A DNA stretch of 64,000 nucleotides from JAIXWP01 sp046309775 (lineage in GTDB: Bacteria; Bacteroidota; Bacteroidia; Flavobacteriales_D; Sanyastnellaceae): NCBI GenBank assembly GCA_046309775.1, contig JBKCOM010000039.1, positions 18,276 through 82,275 of the forward strand, given 5' to 3'. Both the position numbers and the translations under genes were made by a program. The notes beneath the pieces are model-generated. The model saw nothing but the letters and a program-made list of their open reading frames with translations. It did not search any database and was not told where the DNA came from. Every line of letters begins with the position of its first letter. The first letter of the stretch is position 1. Positions 45,038 to 54,550 of this stretch are shown piece after piece.

Positions 45038-45160
45038 ATGAAATTTCGCTCTTTTTGCTTACTCCTTTTATTCGTTGTTGCTATCACTGCAACATCTTGT
45101 CGCAAGCGCAAAGAATCTTGTGCTGCGTATGATCGCATCGAAACGGAGCAAACGAAGTAA
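45038..45160 (+). CDS. 40-residue lipoprotein
   Basis: A short ORF from the ATG at 45038 encodes MKFRSFCLLLLFVVAITATSC followed by a 19-residue charged tail (RKRKESCAAYDRIETEQTK). The leader and lipobox (ATSC, Cys at residue 21) are ideal, so it should be exported and lipidated. It has an upstream -7 box and ends four bases before the convergent osmC-like gene. Tiny lipoproteins of this form are common but uncharacterised in Bacteroidota. Confidence 0.72.
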   Translation: MKFRSFCLLLLFVVAITATSCRKRKESCAAYDRIETEQTK

Positions 45161-45164
45161 TATT

Positions 45165-45569
45165 CTACCATACGAATTCAGCGTTCACCTGAATGTCGGG
45201 GTGGATGCTTTTTGCCACAGGACATGTCATTGCAGCATTCTTGAGAATTTCTTTTTCTCGATTTGAGAAAGTCTTTTCTTCAAAATCAAAACGTATGTTT
45301 ATTCCCGAAACGCGTCTTGGCTCCGAGGCCATTATTTTTTCTATACCAGCAGTTACATGGCCAATTGCAATGTCTTTTGCATTGGCCGTGATCCCCATTA
45401 GAGTCATCATACAAGCACAGAGGGAAGTGCACATCAGGTCTGTGGGGCTGAAAGCTTCGCCCTTTCCATTATTATCGGTTGGCGCGTCAGTAATTACAAT
45501 ATTTCCACTTTTTAAATGTTGGGCTTCGCACCGAAGTTCTCCGAGATATTTCAATGTCATTGTTTCCAT
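45165..45569 (-). CDS. OsmC family protein
   Basis: A 134-residue OsmC/Ohr-like protein. The two conserved redox Cys positions are present in TSLCACMMT near residue 50 and MTCPVAKS near residue 113. Family members reduce organic peroxides or act as osmotic-stress proteins. It has no apparent operon partner. The exact subfamily (OsmC versus YhfA-like) cannot be fixed. Confidence 0.88.
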   Translation of the reverse strand: METMTLKYLGELRCEAQHLKSGNIVITDAPTDNNGKGEAFSPTDLMCTSLCACMMTLMGITANAKDIAIGHVTAGIEKIMASEPRRVSGINIRFDFEEKTFSNREKEILKNAAMTCPVAKSIHPDIQVNAEFVW

Positions 45570-45686
45570 GGGATCGTTATCTTTTCAGCAAAAGTAATTG
45601 AGGCTTCACAAGTAATTTTAAAACTTGAAACATTCGTGGGGTATTTAGAGTTTTTCATGTAAATTTGATAATTGATAATTTTTCGA

Positions 45687-46457
45687 ATGTATAGACTGCT
45701 TATCACTATTGTTTCGGTGCTCAAAATGGCTACGGTGACCGCCCAAGGCGCGTTTCCCGATCAGCCCACCATTCTCTATGATAAGCAACATTACGTTGGT
45801 GGTACCTTACAATCAAACGGTTGGGGCGGATTTTTTACTTACGGTAAATATCAAAACGCTTTCAAGATAAAGCTCTTTCACGCCGATTTGCAATTCATAC
45901 GTCACGAGAAAGAGTTCAAGCGGTTTAGCTCAGACCCAAACGCGAGAGGCTATGTTTATGGTAAGCTCAATTCTTTTTTTGTATTACATGCAGGCTTCGG
46001 ACAAAAGAAAATAATTACGGAAAAACTACGAAAAAACGGGGTGCAATTGAGTCACAATTGGATAGCTGGACCCTCATTCGGATTTACTAAACCAATTTAT
46101 CTAGAGATATTTTACCTAGCAGAAAGGGGGCCCGCTTACATTCAAGTGGAGCGTTTCGACCCTTCAAGACATTTTATTGATAATATTTACGGAAGGGCGG
46201 GTGGATTGAGAGGTTTCAATCAAATCAAATTTCACCCTGGTGGTTTTTTTAGGTGGGGACTTTTGGTCGAGTACAGCAATGTGCGAGACGGTCTAAAAGG
46301 TATCGAGGTCGGCGGACAAATCGATGTCTACGCCCGTCGCATTCCCATTATGGCAGAAAAAATTCTAGAAGCCCAATCGGGTTCGGCAAGAAATCATCAA
46401 ATATTCCCTTCAGTTTACGTGAATTTCTTTTTTGGCAGAAAGTATAACAAAGTGTGA
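45687..46457 (+). CDS. Conserved outer-membrane beta-barrel-like protein
   Basis: A 256-residue protein from the ATG at 45687 (MYRLLITIVSV, signal peptide ending TAQ). The mature part is rich in aromatics and Gly with repeated strand-like segments (YVGGTLQSNGWGGFFTYGKY, FFRWGLLVEYSN) and ends FFFGRKYNKV. It looks like a small outer-membrane barrel, but I cannot name a family with confidence. Its stop overlaps the lipA start (TGATG), so the two are co-translated. Confidence 0.72.
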   Translation: MYRLLITIVSVLKMATVTAQGAFPDQPTILYDKQHYVGGTLQSNGWGGFFTYGKYQNAFKIKLFHADLQFIRHEKEFKRFSSDPNARGYVYGKLNSFFVLHAGFGQKKIITEKLRKNGVQLSHNWIAGPSFGFTKPIYLEIFYLAERGPAYIQVERFDPSRHFIDNIYGRAGGLRGFNQIKFHPGGFFRWGLLVEYSNVRDGLKGIEVGGQIDVYARRIPIMAEKILEAQSGSARNHQIFPSVYVNFFFGRKYNKV

Positions 46458-47317
46458 TGGAAACAACAGTTACAGGCAAGATTTCAAAGCCGAAATGGCT
46501 ACGTGTAAAACTTCCAACAGGCGAAAATTTTAAAAAAGTAAGAGCGCTTGTTGACGAGCATAAACTGCATACAATCTGTGAAAGCGGCAGTTGCCCGAAT
46601 ATGGGGGAGTGTTGGGGTGAGGGCACAGCGACATTTATGATTTTGGGTAATATCTGCACGAGATCTTGTGGCTTTTGTGCGGTGGCAACAGGTAAGCCTC
46701 TTTCTGCTGATCCTATGGAACCCATGCGTGTGGCGAGATCGATACAACTAATGCAAGTAAAACACGCCGTTATAACATCCGTCGACCGTGATGATCTAGC
46801 CGACGGTGGTTCACAAATTTGGTTTGATACTGTTGCTGCAGTTCGCAGACTTTCTCCAAGCACAACCATGGAAACGCTTATACCTGATTTTGCAGGCAAG
46901 TGGGAAAACCTTCAGCGCATTATCGAAGCGGCTCCGGAAATTGTGTCGCACAACCTTGAAACAGTACGTCGACTGACCAAACAAGTGCGTATTCAAGCAA
47001 AATATGACCGCAGTCTGGAAGTATTGTTGCGTTTGAAGCAAGGTGGAATGAGGACAAAAAGCGGCGTAATGTTAGGTTTGGGTGAAACAGAGGCAGAAGT
47101 ACTCGAAACTATGGATGATTTGCGCAGCGTTGGTGTCGACATTCTTACACTTGGCCAATATCTTCAACCTACTACGAAGCATTTACCAGTAGCTGAATTT
47201 ATTACTCCAGAAAAGTTTGCTGAATACAAAGAAATAGGTCTTGAAAAAGGATTCAGATATGTGGAGAGTGGTCCTTTGGTGCGTAGTTCTTATCATGCAG
47301 AAAAACACCTTTTCTAA
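46457..47317 (+). CDS. lipA: Lipoyl synthase
   Basis: A 286-residue radical-SAM enzyme that inserts sulfur into octanoyl-ACP or protein substrates to make lipoate. Both iron-sulfur sites are present: the auxiliary cluster CESGSCPNMGEC (near residues 42-53) and the radical-SAM motif CTRSCGFC (near 68-75). The C-terminal YVESGPLVRSSYHAEKH is the usual ending with its Ser ligand. The ATG at 46457 overlaps the previous stop; the GTG one codon earlier is less likely. Confidence 0.96.
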   Translation: METTVTGKISKPKWLRVKLPTGENFKKVRALVDEHKLHTICESGSCPNMGECWGEGTATFMILGNICTRSCGFCAVATGKPLSADPMEPMRVARSIQLMQVKHAVITSVDRDDLADGGSQIWFDTVAAVRRLSPSTTMETLIPDFAGKWENLQRIIEAAPEIVSHNLETVRRLTKQVRIQAKYDRSLEVLLRLKQGGMRTKSGVMLGLGETEAEVLETMDDLRSVGVDILTLGQYLQPTTKHLPVAEFITPEKFAEYKEIGLEKGFRYVESGPLVRSSYHAEKHLF

Positions 47318-47320
47318 TAT

Positions 47321-48331
47321 ATGCAAAGAATGAACGTTGCCATCAATGGCTTCGGTAGAATCGGAAGAACACTTCTCAGGCTTTTACTTCAAGATAAGAA
47401 TATTCGGGTTGTCGCCATCAATGATTTATCTGATGTAGCTACGATGGCGCATCTTTTCAAGTATGATAGCGTTCACGGCAGATTTTCAGGTACTGTCTCT
47501 TCAAGTGAAGGGATGCTAAATATTGATGGGATCCAGATTCCTTTTTTTTCAATTAAAGAAAAGTCGATGTATCCGTGGGCAGCCTTGGACGTGGATTGCG
47601 TCATTGAATGCACTGGTACATTTAAAAAGAAATCAGACTGTGATTCGCACATCACAGCTGGCGCTAAATCAGTGATTTTAAGCGCTCCCCCCGAGGATGA
47701 TAGTATTAAAACAATAGCCATTGGGGTAAACGAACACCTTCTCACTAATGAAGACAAAATTGTTTCGAATGCTAGTTGTACCACCAATAGTGCAGCTCAT
47801 TTGATTCAACTTCTTGATGAGCTTTGTGGTATCGAAAGTTGTTACATCACCACCGTTCACTCATACACCGGTGATCAGCGACTTCATGATGCACCGCATA
47901 AAGATTTGCGAAGGGGTAGAGCTGCAGTAGAATCTATCGTGCCCACTTCTACGGGTGCGGCTAAGGCGCTCACTAGGATTTTTCCACACTTAAGTGAAAA
48001 AATTGGTGGTTGCGGAATTCGAGTTCCAGTGCCCGACGGCTCATTGACAGATATTACATGCATTGTCAGCCAACCAAAGACAATTAGCGAAATCAACGAA
48101 GCATTCAAAATAGCCTCAGAAACTCGATGGAAGGGAATTCTTGAATACACCGAAGATCCTGTCGTGTCCATTGATGTCATTGATAATGCGCATAGCTGCC
48201 TATTCGATTCCAAGCTTACCTCTGTTATCGGTAAGATGGTGAAAGTAGTCGGGTGGTATGATAATGAATTTGGCTATAGCAGCAGACTGCACGACTTGAT
48301 TAAGATTATGCGGGTTGTGCATTTCAGTTAA
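47321..48331 (+). CDS. gap: Type I glyceraldehyde-3-phosphate dehydrogenase
   Basis: A 336-residue glycolytic enzyme. NAINGFGRIGR-like nucleotide site (residues 6-15), VVAINDLSD near 30 (Asp/Asn consistent with NAD use), the catalytic Cys in SNASCTTNS near 150, the HSYTGDQRLHDAPHKDLRRGRAA region and GWYDNEFGYSSR near 313 are all present. It starts three bases after lipA. Confidence 0.96.
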   Translation: MQRMNVAINGFGRIGRTLLRLLLQDKNIRVVAINDLSDVATMAHLFKYDSVHGRFSGTVSSSEGMLNIDGIQIPFFSIKEKSMYPWAALDVDCVIECTGTFKKKSDCDSHITAGAKSVILSAPPEDDSIKTIAIGVNEHLLTNEDKIVSNASCTTNSAAHLIQLLDELCGIESCYITTVHSYTGDQRLHDAPHKDLRRGRAAVESIVPTSTGAAKALTRIFPHLSEKIGGCGIRVPVPDGSLTDITCIVSQPKTISEINEAFKIASETRWKGILEYTEDPVVSIDVIDNAHSCLFDSKLTSVIGKMVKVVGWYDNEFGYSSRLHDLIKIMRVVHFS

Positions 48332-48395
48332 TTTTGTGAAAAGTGAAACTGATTCACTCTTTCCTGCTGTATTTTCGGCAATAAATTCATCATTA

Positions 48396-49043
48396 ATGAT
48401 ACATAACCTAAGCCTGCATCCATCGGTGTTCAACACATTTATATCAGAGTTGCGCGATGAGTCGATTCAAAAAGATCGTTTGCGTTTTCGCAAAAATCTC
48501 GAAAGAATAGGGGAGATCATGGCATATGAAATTAGCAAAACGCTTATTCATAGTGAAAAAGAAATAAGCACCCCCCTTGGAGCTGCTATTTGCGACACTC
48601 CTGATGAACAGCCTGTGCTTTGTGCAATAATGCGCGCTGCAATTCCAATGCACCAAGGTTTTCTTAATTTCTTTGATCATGCTGATAACGCTTTTGTTGC
48701 AGCATACCGGAGGCATCATAAGGGGGGAGATTTTGAAATTGAAGTGGACTATACCAGCTCTCCATCATTAGATGGTCGTGTTTTGATAATCATTGATCCA
48801 ATGTTGGCTACAGGGTCCAGTATTGAGCTGGTGTATAAATCGCTCATGAGAAGAGGTATTCCGTCACAGGTTCACATCGCCGCTGCAATCGCAAGTACCG
48901 CAGGAATAAATCATCTAAAAGCAAAACTTCCTGAGAATACCACATTTTGGATTGGAGCGGTAGATATGGAACTTACTGCACAAGCGTATATCGTTCCAGG
49001 CCTCGGTGATGCAGGAGATTTAGCGTACGGAAGGAAAGATTGA
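48396..49043 (+). CDS. upp: Uracil phosphoribosyltransferase
   Basis: A 215-residue enzyme that makes UMP from uracil and PRPP. The PRPP loop is VLIIIDPMLATGSSI near residues 130-144 and the uracil-binding C-terminal loop is YIVPGLGDAGDLAYG near 198-212. I chose the ATG at 48396 (MIHNLSLHPSV); the longer frame from 48315 would overlap the gap gene. Confidence 0.94.
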   Translation: MIHNLSLHPSVFNTFISELRDESIQKDRLRFRKNLERIGEIMAYEISKTLIHSEKEISTPLGAAICDTPDEQPVLCAIMRAAIPMHQGFLNFFDHADNAFVAAYRRHHKGGDFEIEVDYTSSPSLDGRVLIIIDPMLATGSSIELVYKSLMRRGIPSQVHIAAAIASTAGINHLKAKLPENTTFWIGAVDMELTAQAYIVPGLGDAGDLAYGRKD

Positions 49044-49044
49044 T

Positions 49045-49494
49045 ATGGCATATATTCTTAAAGTGCTGACTTGGTGGTTGGCAAGTATTGTAAAGTTTCT
49101 TTTCACTCCATTTGTAATGATGGGTAACCCAGGTGGCTACCATTGGTCATACCTTGAGATACTTCTTATTACCTCTTCGGGTGCGGCTTTGGGGTGCTTT
49201 ATTTTTTATCATTTTGGTGAAATTATTTTTTCAAAATGGCCATTTCAGTCTAAAAATAAAAAGGTCTTTTCTCCAATGAAGCGACGCATCATTCGACTCA
49301 AAATGAAATATGGTATTTACGGTTTAATGATGATTTCAGCCTTAATTTCTGTTCCTGTTTCAAGTCTCTTATGCGCCAGGTTCTATAAGCATGATCCAAC
49401 GGCGCTTTCCAAGCTCATTTTGGGTTTTGGAATTTGGGCTGTGGCGTTGACTTCTCTTGCATACTCCTTTCGATTATTAGGTTTTGAATTTTGA
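49045..49494 (+). CDS. Small integral membrane protein
   Basis: A 149-residue protein with three likely membrane helices (about 8-25, 38-56 and 92-110, then 122-143), separated by a basic loop (SKNKKVFSPMKRRIIRLKMK). No known domain is recognised. It is sandwiched between upp and yjjG with a two-base gap upstream and a stop/start overlap downstream, so it is part of that operon. Confidence 0.75.
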   Translation: MAYILKVLTWWLASIVKFLFTPFVMMGNPGGYHWSYLEILLITSSGAALGCFIFYHFGEIIFSKWPFQSKNKKVFSPMKRRIIRLKMKYGIYGLMMISALISVPVSSLLCARFYKHDPTALSKLILGFGIWAVALTSLAYSFRLLGFEF

Positions 49495-50216
49495 AAAAAT
49501 ACAAGCATATCTTTTTCGATCTCGATGGTACTCTTTGGGATCTCTATAAAAACACCGAAGAAGCTCTTCGTCAGCTTTATGTGGAATTTGGCTTAAATGA
49601 GGATTCATTTGAGCGCTTTTACAAACGCTATCATTATCACAACGAAAAAGTGTGGGCTCTTTATCGGGTTGGCAAAATTGAAAAGGAAATTCTCAGAACA
49701 ATCAGGTTTTCCAGAGCTTTTGATGATGTTTCCATATCTCAAACGGAAGCTACTGTCGAGGCTTTCGCATCGCGTTTTTTAGAAGTTTGTCCGCGACTAC
49801 CACATTTGATAGACGGAACGTTAGAATTGTTGGACTTAGCGAAGACAAAAGCCTCTTTGCATATCATTACGAATGGCTTTAAAGAAGTACAAGGCTTTAA
49901 GGTTGAAGGAGGTGGTCTAGGAGGTTACTTTCAGGAAATTGTCAATAGCGAAGACGCAGGCTTTCGCAAACCAAGTAAAGAAATTTTCGAGTATGCCATG
50001 AAGAAGGCCAATGCCCTTGCCTCAGAGTCATTAATGGTGGGAGACGATTGGGATGCCGACATCATTGGAGCAAGAGATGCAGGGTTAGATCAGGCTTTCC
50101 TGACGAATACCGAACGAATGCAACATAAACTAACTGGTGAAGCTCCTTCTCGTCACAACTATCAGGCAAATTATACAATCGATTCTCTTCGAGAACTCAT
50201 ACCTTTGTTTCAATAA
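49491..50216 (+). CDS. yjjG: YjjG family noncanonical pyrimidine nucleotidase (HAD)
   Basis: A 241-residue HAD phosphatase. Motif I FFDLDGTLWD (residues 8-17), motif II ITNGF near 124, the Lys in FRKPSKEIF near 162 and motif IV VGDDWDADIIGA near 184 are all present. YjjG-like enzymes remove unusual pyrimidine nucleotides. Translation starts at a TTG (49491) that overlaps the TGA of the previous gene by three bases (TTGA); no ATG lies before motif I. Confidence 0.9.
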   Translation: MKKYKHIFFDLDGTLWDLYKNTEEALRQLYVEFGLNEDSFERFYKRYHYHNEKVWALYRVGKIEKEILRTIRFSRAFDDVSISQTEATVEAFASRFLEVCPRLPHLIDGTLELLDLAKTKASLHIITNGFKEVQGFKVEGGGLGGYFQEIVNSEDAGFRKPSKEIFEYAMKKANALASESLMVGDDWDADIIGARDAGLDQAFLTNTERMQHKLTGEAPSRHNYQANYTIDSLRELIPLFQ

Positions 50217-50227
50217 AAAATACAATT

Positions 50228-50551
50228 ATGGAAGAAAATAAAAACCCAAATCCCAATCAATTGAATATCGAATTGGGTGAGGAAGTAGCTCAAGGGACAT
50301 ATAGTAATCTCGCTGTTATTACACATAGCCCTGCTGAGTTCGTGGTAGATTTCATTCGCATGATGCCAGGTGTACCGAAGGCAAAAGTGCAATCGCGCAT
50401 TATTCTTACTCCGCAGCACGCGAAGCGCTTGATGCGCGCGTTGGCAGACAACATCGCGAAGTATGAGTCCCAAAACGGAAAGATATCAGAAACTCCAGGA
50501 ATGGATCCGATGATGACAATGAATTTTGGAGGCCCTCAAGGTCAAGCGTAA
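50228..50551 (+). CDS. DUF3467 domain protein
   Basis: A 107-residue cytoplasmic protein with the DUF3467 pattern: EVAQGTYSNLAVITHSPAEFVVDFIRMMPG and a helical VILTPQHAKRLMRALADNI-type segment, then a Met/Gly-rich tail. The family is found in Bacteroidota and some other phyla; its function is unknown. Its stop abuts the dihydroorotase-like gene on the other strand. Confidence 0.88.
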   Translation: MEENKNPNPNQLNIELGEEVAQGTYSNLAVITHSPAEFVVDFIRMMPGVPKAKVQSRIILTPQHAKRLMRALADNIAKYESQNGKISETPGMDPMMTMNFGGPQGQA

Positions 50552-51790
50552 TTAGATTACCGCTAAAATATTTCCCTTTAAAGATTTATTTAAGAATGGA
50601 GAATTGATACTCTTCGATCTCCATTCTTTTTTACCGAATGTTTGCTCGGTTTCTGTTTCAAAAACAGTTAACTCCGCTTGATAATTTTCTTCGATACTGC
50701 TTATTCCCATTCCGAGTACGCGTGCTGGTCCTGTCGTGAATTTATCTATGATGGTTGAAAGGTCGACTTGATCTTGAAGATGCGTAAGCGCCACGCTGAA
50801 TGCGGTTTGTATACTGCTGATGCCGAAATTAGCATATTCAAACTCCAAGACTTTATGCTCATGATCTTCGGGCTGATGGTCACTGCAAATCGCATCGATG
50901 GTGCCATCTTTTAGCCCCTTAATGATAGCTTTACAATCGTCATTCGTCCTAAAAGGAGGTAATACTTTTAAATTCGAATCGAACGTCTCCAAATCTTTAT
51001 CTAAGAATGCAAGTTGATGCGCAGCAATTGCACAAGTGATATTTAACTTATCTTTTTTAGCCTTGCGAATCAACTCTACGGATTGGGCTGTAGAAATAAG
51101 AGATACGTGAAGCCTTCCGCCAGTATACCTCAATAATTCGATATCGCGCATCAACCTCAACTCTTCGGAAGTGTTCGACAAACCCTTCATTCCAGTATTC
51201 ACACTTGAAGGCCCTTCATTGATAAGACCGCCGGGATTGACACCATTATCGTATGGAAACGACATCACCAATCCATGAAAGTTTTTGGCATATTCTAACG
51301 CGCGCGTCATCATTTCAGTGGATACAGGCTTTTTATCATCACAGAACGCAACAGCCCCTGCCAGCTGCATATCATACATTTCGGCTAAAACTTTACCTTC
51401 CATCTTTGCAGAGAGCGCACCGGCAGGAAGTATCTCGACCGTGTGGTGTGCATTACGTGAGGTCATGTATTCTACTTGTGATTTGGAATCCACCACTGGT
51501 TGGGTTGATGGCATCGTAACCACAAATCTAAATCCGCCGGCAAGCGCTGCATCCATTCCTGAGTGCAGGTCTTCCTTATGTTCGTCACCGGGGTCTCTAA
51601 AGTTGGCGCGCAAATCAATCCACCCAGGAGATACACAAATATTTTTACCTGAAATAATTTCCGCCTTTGTTTCATTAATTGTAGCGGCTACTTTTACAAT
51701 AACACCTTTATCAATCAGAATATCTCTTTTCTTACCGTTGTGGCTTGAAGTCGGATCAATTATTAGGGCTGACTTGATAAGGGTTTTCAT
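50552..51790 (-). CDS. Dihydroorotase homologue with lost metal ligands
   Basis: A 412-residue amidohydrolase-fold protein clearly of the dihydroorotase family: GWIDLRANFRDPGDEHKEDL near residue 56, TMPSTQPV near 94, and ICSDHQPEDHEHK near 305. However, the metal-binding H-x-H normally at the first strand reads RAN, and the later histidine in the HVST motif reads LIST. Catalysis as a standard dihydroorotase is therefore doubtful. Comparable non-catalytic PyrC' proteins support aspartate transcarbamylase in other bacteria; a similar role is possible here. Three bases separate it from the BatA-domain gene upstream. Confidence 0.8.
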   Translation of the reverse strand: MKTLIKSALIIDPTSSHNGKKRDILIDKGVIVKVAATINETKAEIISGKNICVSPGWIDLRANFRDPGDEHKEDLHSGMDAALAGGFRFVVTMPSTQPVVDSKSQVEYMTSRNAHHTVEILPAGALSAKMEGKVLAEMYDMQLAGAVAFCDDKKPVSTEMMTRALEYAKNFHGLVMSFPYDNGVNPGGLINEGPSSVNTGMKGLSNTSEELRLMRDIELLRYTGGRLHVSLISTAQSVELIRKAKKDKLNITCAIAAHQLAFLDKDLETFDSNLKVLPPFRTNDDCKAIIKGLKDGTIDAICSDHQPEDHEHKVLEFEYANFGISSIQTAFSVALTHLQDQVDLSTIIDKFTTGPARVLGMGISSIEENYQAELTVFETETEQTFGKKEWRSKSINSPFLNKSLKGNILAVI

Positions 51791-51793
51791 ATT

Positions 51794-53863
51794 CTATTTC
51801 AAGTATTTTATGAGTAATATTTCAATTGCCAAAAATATGAGTGCCCATACGAGCATGGTGTACCACATTTTTTTACCTGTATCTAATTCGTTGGCGAATT
51901 TACCAATGCTATCGGTGTCAGCATCAATCACACTAAACATATTTAAATTCGCCTCCTTCAATTGCTCGGTGATTTCATCCGTAGAAAACGAGGCCATGTC
52001 CGATTCATTACGATCATAGTTGAACGCTACCACATCCACCACAGAGTCGCTTAATATCAGATTGAAAAGTCCCGCTTCTTTGAGTTCTGTATTAAAGAAT
52101 ACCTCCGTATTTCCTCCAGCGTTGCGATGTTCTGGAATTATTTCGAGCTCTGTGTTTAATCGTTTTAGTCGAAAAGTTTCATCACCAGTGATAGTTGTGT
52201 TATTGAGGCTCAAAAAGTTTTCTTTTCCCAAAGTATAACTCAATGGTCTTTGAGTAAAGCTCGATTCTGCAATGCGGAGCATTAAGGTTGGAAATAAACT
52301 ATGTCCAGTAAATGTACTTGACTCTTTGCTGAGAGATACAGCAGTCATATAAGTCTTTCCAGATTTGAGCTCTGATGCAACAAAAAATGGATCCCCGCTT
52401 TGCATAGAGGATACATTTTGAACCATGCTTTGACTTGGGGCAACGAGTTTGAAATAACTACCTACATTGGGCAGGTCTAGTTTTTCATTGCTGTTGTTGC
52501 GTTTTTGAAGTACCCCTTTGAGCAGGTAATGGTCGTAATTGATATTGATAACAGGATTACCTGGATCAAATCCAAAGGCTATTTTACCGACAACGCTTCC
52601 TAGGTTTAACTTTTGAGTAAGGGCATTCAGTGCGCTAATATCAGCGTCTTCTGCGGGAATTACACAAACGCTCCCTCCGTTTGAAACAAACTTTTCTAAC
52701 TCAAGGGCAAGGCCACTTCCGGGAGCACGCAATTGGTTTAGAACGATTAAATTATACTTGCCAAACGAACTATAATCCAAACTGCCCTCGCTAGCATTGG
52801 AAAATTTGAAATATGCATCTTCTGCAAATACCAATGAAACAGGGTCTGCATTCAAACCTCCATTTGGTGTAACATTTAGAATGCTTATTGAAGGGGCGAC
52901 AGCAAATGAAAAATAAAAGTCGTTGTCAAATCTTACAGGCGAATCATCTATAGAAAGTACTCCGTATTTGTAACCAGCTTCTGTATTGGTAAATCCAAGT
53001 TCTACATCAACAGCTGAATTGGCAGGCACGTTAGCGCTTGCCACACTTTTTTGCTGATCATTAATTTTTAATTTGATGGAAACATTCTCACGATCCTCGT
53101 TGCCGTAGTTTTTTAGTCTTACATATAATTGCTCAACTTGATTGAGCTGGCGAATAGGGGAGTTAAACCAAACACTGTCAATGCCTACATTTAATTCTAG
53201 ACTTGAGTTTCCTGGAACGATGCGATAGGAAACACTGGTGTCAGCTTTAATCATTGGAATATCTGCTGCATTGCGCTGCAAATCCGAAAAGAGATATGAA
53301 ACTTTCACAGGTTGGGTCGCTTGCACAAGTACATCATTCTGTCTGGATACGACCTCCGAATATTTTCGAACGGAGGGAGAAAGCTCGACTTCTTGAATGA
53401 GTTGTACCATTTCGTCTATTCCAACCAGACGCTGGTGGCGCCCCTCAAAGTCGTTGGTCACCAACTGAAAACGATCTGAAGGTTGATGCGCTTCCACCAC
53501 TTGAATCGCCTTATTTTTGGCAAGGTCTAATAATCTACCCGAGTTGCTTTCAGCCTCACTGCTAAAGCTATTATCAATATAAATACTGACAGCCTTATCA
53601 CCAGCTTTCATATCGCTATCGCTGACAGGAAAATAAGGCTGGGCAAAAGCAAGAACGATGCACGTAATCGCCAAGATTCGCGATGCAAGGATCAATAAAT
53701 GTTTGAGCTTGGATTTGCTTTTCGTCTCGTGTTGAATTTCTTGTAGAAAAGCAACATTTGAGAATAGAACCTTTTTGAATTTACGAAAATTAAAAAGGTG
53801 TACAATGATCGGAATCGCAATCGCCGAGAGTCCCCAAAGTATTTCCGGATGAACAAATTTCAT
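51794..53863 (-). CDS. BatA-domain membrane protein (vWA-like)
   Basis: A 689-residue protein with the BatA/DUF1550 N-terminus: a first membrane helix (residues 9-24, HPEILWGLSAIAIPIIVHLFN), RKFKKVLFSNVAFL and a second helix near 58-75. A vWA-like domain (from about 88, KAVSIYIDNSFSSEAE) is followed by beta-rich extracytoplasmic modules. A final helix ends the protein (MLVWALIFLAIEILLIKYLK). Proteins of this type appear with aerotolerance-like operons, but no MoxR/BatB partners are nearby. Role unknown. Confidence 0.83.
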   Translation of the reverse strand: MKFVHPEILWGLSAIAIPIIVHLFNFRKFKKVLFSNVAFLQEIQHETKSKSKLKHLLILASRILAITCIVLAFAQPYFPVSDSDMKAGDKAVSIYIDNSFSSEAESNSGRLLDLAKNKAIQVVEAHQPSDRFQLVTNDFEGRHQRLVGIDEMVQLIQEVELSPSVRKYSEVVSRQNDVLVQATQPVKVSYLFSDLQRNAADIPMIKADTSVSYRIVPGNSSLELNVGIDSVWFNSPIRQLNQVEQLYVRLKNYGNEDRENVSIKLKINDQQKSVASANVPANSAVDVELGFTNTEAGYKYGVLSIDDSPVRFDNDFYFSFAVAPSISILNVTPNGGLNADPVSLVFAEDAYFKFSNASEGSLDYSSFGKYNLIVLNQLRAPGSGLALELEKFVSNGGSVCVIPAEDADISALNALTQKLNLGSVVGKIAFGFDPGNPVININYDHYLLKGVLQKRNNSNEKLDLPNVGSYFKLVAPSQSMVQNVSSMQSGDPFFVASELKSGKTYMTAVSLSKESSTFTGHSLFPTLMLRIAESSFTQRPLSYTLGKENFLSLNNTTITGDETFRLKRLNTELEIIPEHRNAGGNTEVFFNTELKEAGLFNLILSDSVVDVVAFNYDRNESDMASFSTDEITEQLKEANLNMFSVIDADTDSIGKFANELDTGKKMWYTMLVWALIFLAIEILLIKYLK

Positions 53864-53899
53864 ACTGCTACAAATCTACAAAGGAAGGAGTATACAGAA

Positions 53900-54550
53900 T
53901 CAAAGTACTTTGCCGTCTTTCATAATTAATGTTCGGTCTGCCATTTTCGCCAACTCTTCATTGTGGGTTACGATGACAAAGGTTTGTCCGAAGTCTTTTC
54001 TTAAATTGAAAAAAAGCTCATGAAGGTCCCGTGCATTTTGGGAGTCGAGGTTTCCGCTAGGCTCGTCGGCAAATATGACGTCTGGAGCGTTCATTAGCGC
54101 TCTTGCAACAGCAACCCTCTGTTGTTCTCCCCCCGAAAGCTGAGCTGGTTTGTGCTCAATACGATGTCCGAGGCCCAAAAGGTCAAGCAATTCAGTGGCC
54201 CTTTTTCGAGCCTCTGGCTCACTTGTTTTCATTATAAAACCTGGAATGCAAACATTTTCTATGGCTGTGAATTCGGGAAGAAGATTATGAAACTGAAAAA
54301 TAAAACCGATATGTTTATTGCGAAACTGAGCCAAGGCCTTGTCGTTAAGGTTACTAATTTCTTGATTTTTAAATATTAATTTTCCATCGCTGGGTTTGTC
54401 CAAGGTTCCTAGAATATGCAATAATGTTGACTTTCCCGCACCAGATGCACCAACAATTGAAACGATTTCACCTTTTTCAATTTTCAAATCAACACCTTTG
54501 AGCACTTGGATGCCCCCATAACTTTTGGTCAATGCCTTTGTTTCAATCAT
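53900..54550 (-). CDS. lolD: ABC transporter ATP-binding protein, LolD-like
   Basis: A 216-residue ATPase from the ATG at 54550 (MIETKALTKSYGG); the longer frame to 54643 lacks conservation. Walker A GASGAGKST near 37, signature LSGGEQQR near 140, Walker B VIFADEPSGNLD near 160 and the H-loop VTHNEEL near 196 are all present. The QFHNLLPEF Q-loop segment and small size fit LolD, the ATPase for lipoprotein release. Matching LolC/E permeases are absent here, so another MacB/LolD-type partner is possible. Confidence 0.88.
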   Translation of the reverse strand: MIETKALTKSYGGIQVLKGVDLKIEKGEIVSIVGASGAGKSTLLHILGTLDKPSDGKLIFKNQEISNLNDKALAQFRNKHIGFIFQFHNLLPEFTAIENVCIPGFIMKTSEPEARKRATELLDLLGLGHRIEHKPAQLSGGEQQRVAVARALMNAPDVIFADEPSGNLDSQNARDLHELFFNLRKDFGQTFVIVTHNEELAKMADRTLIMKDGKVL

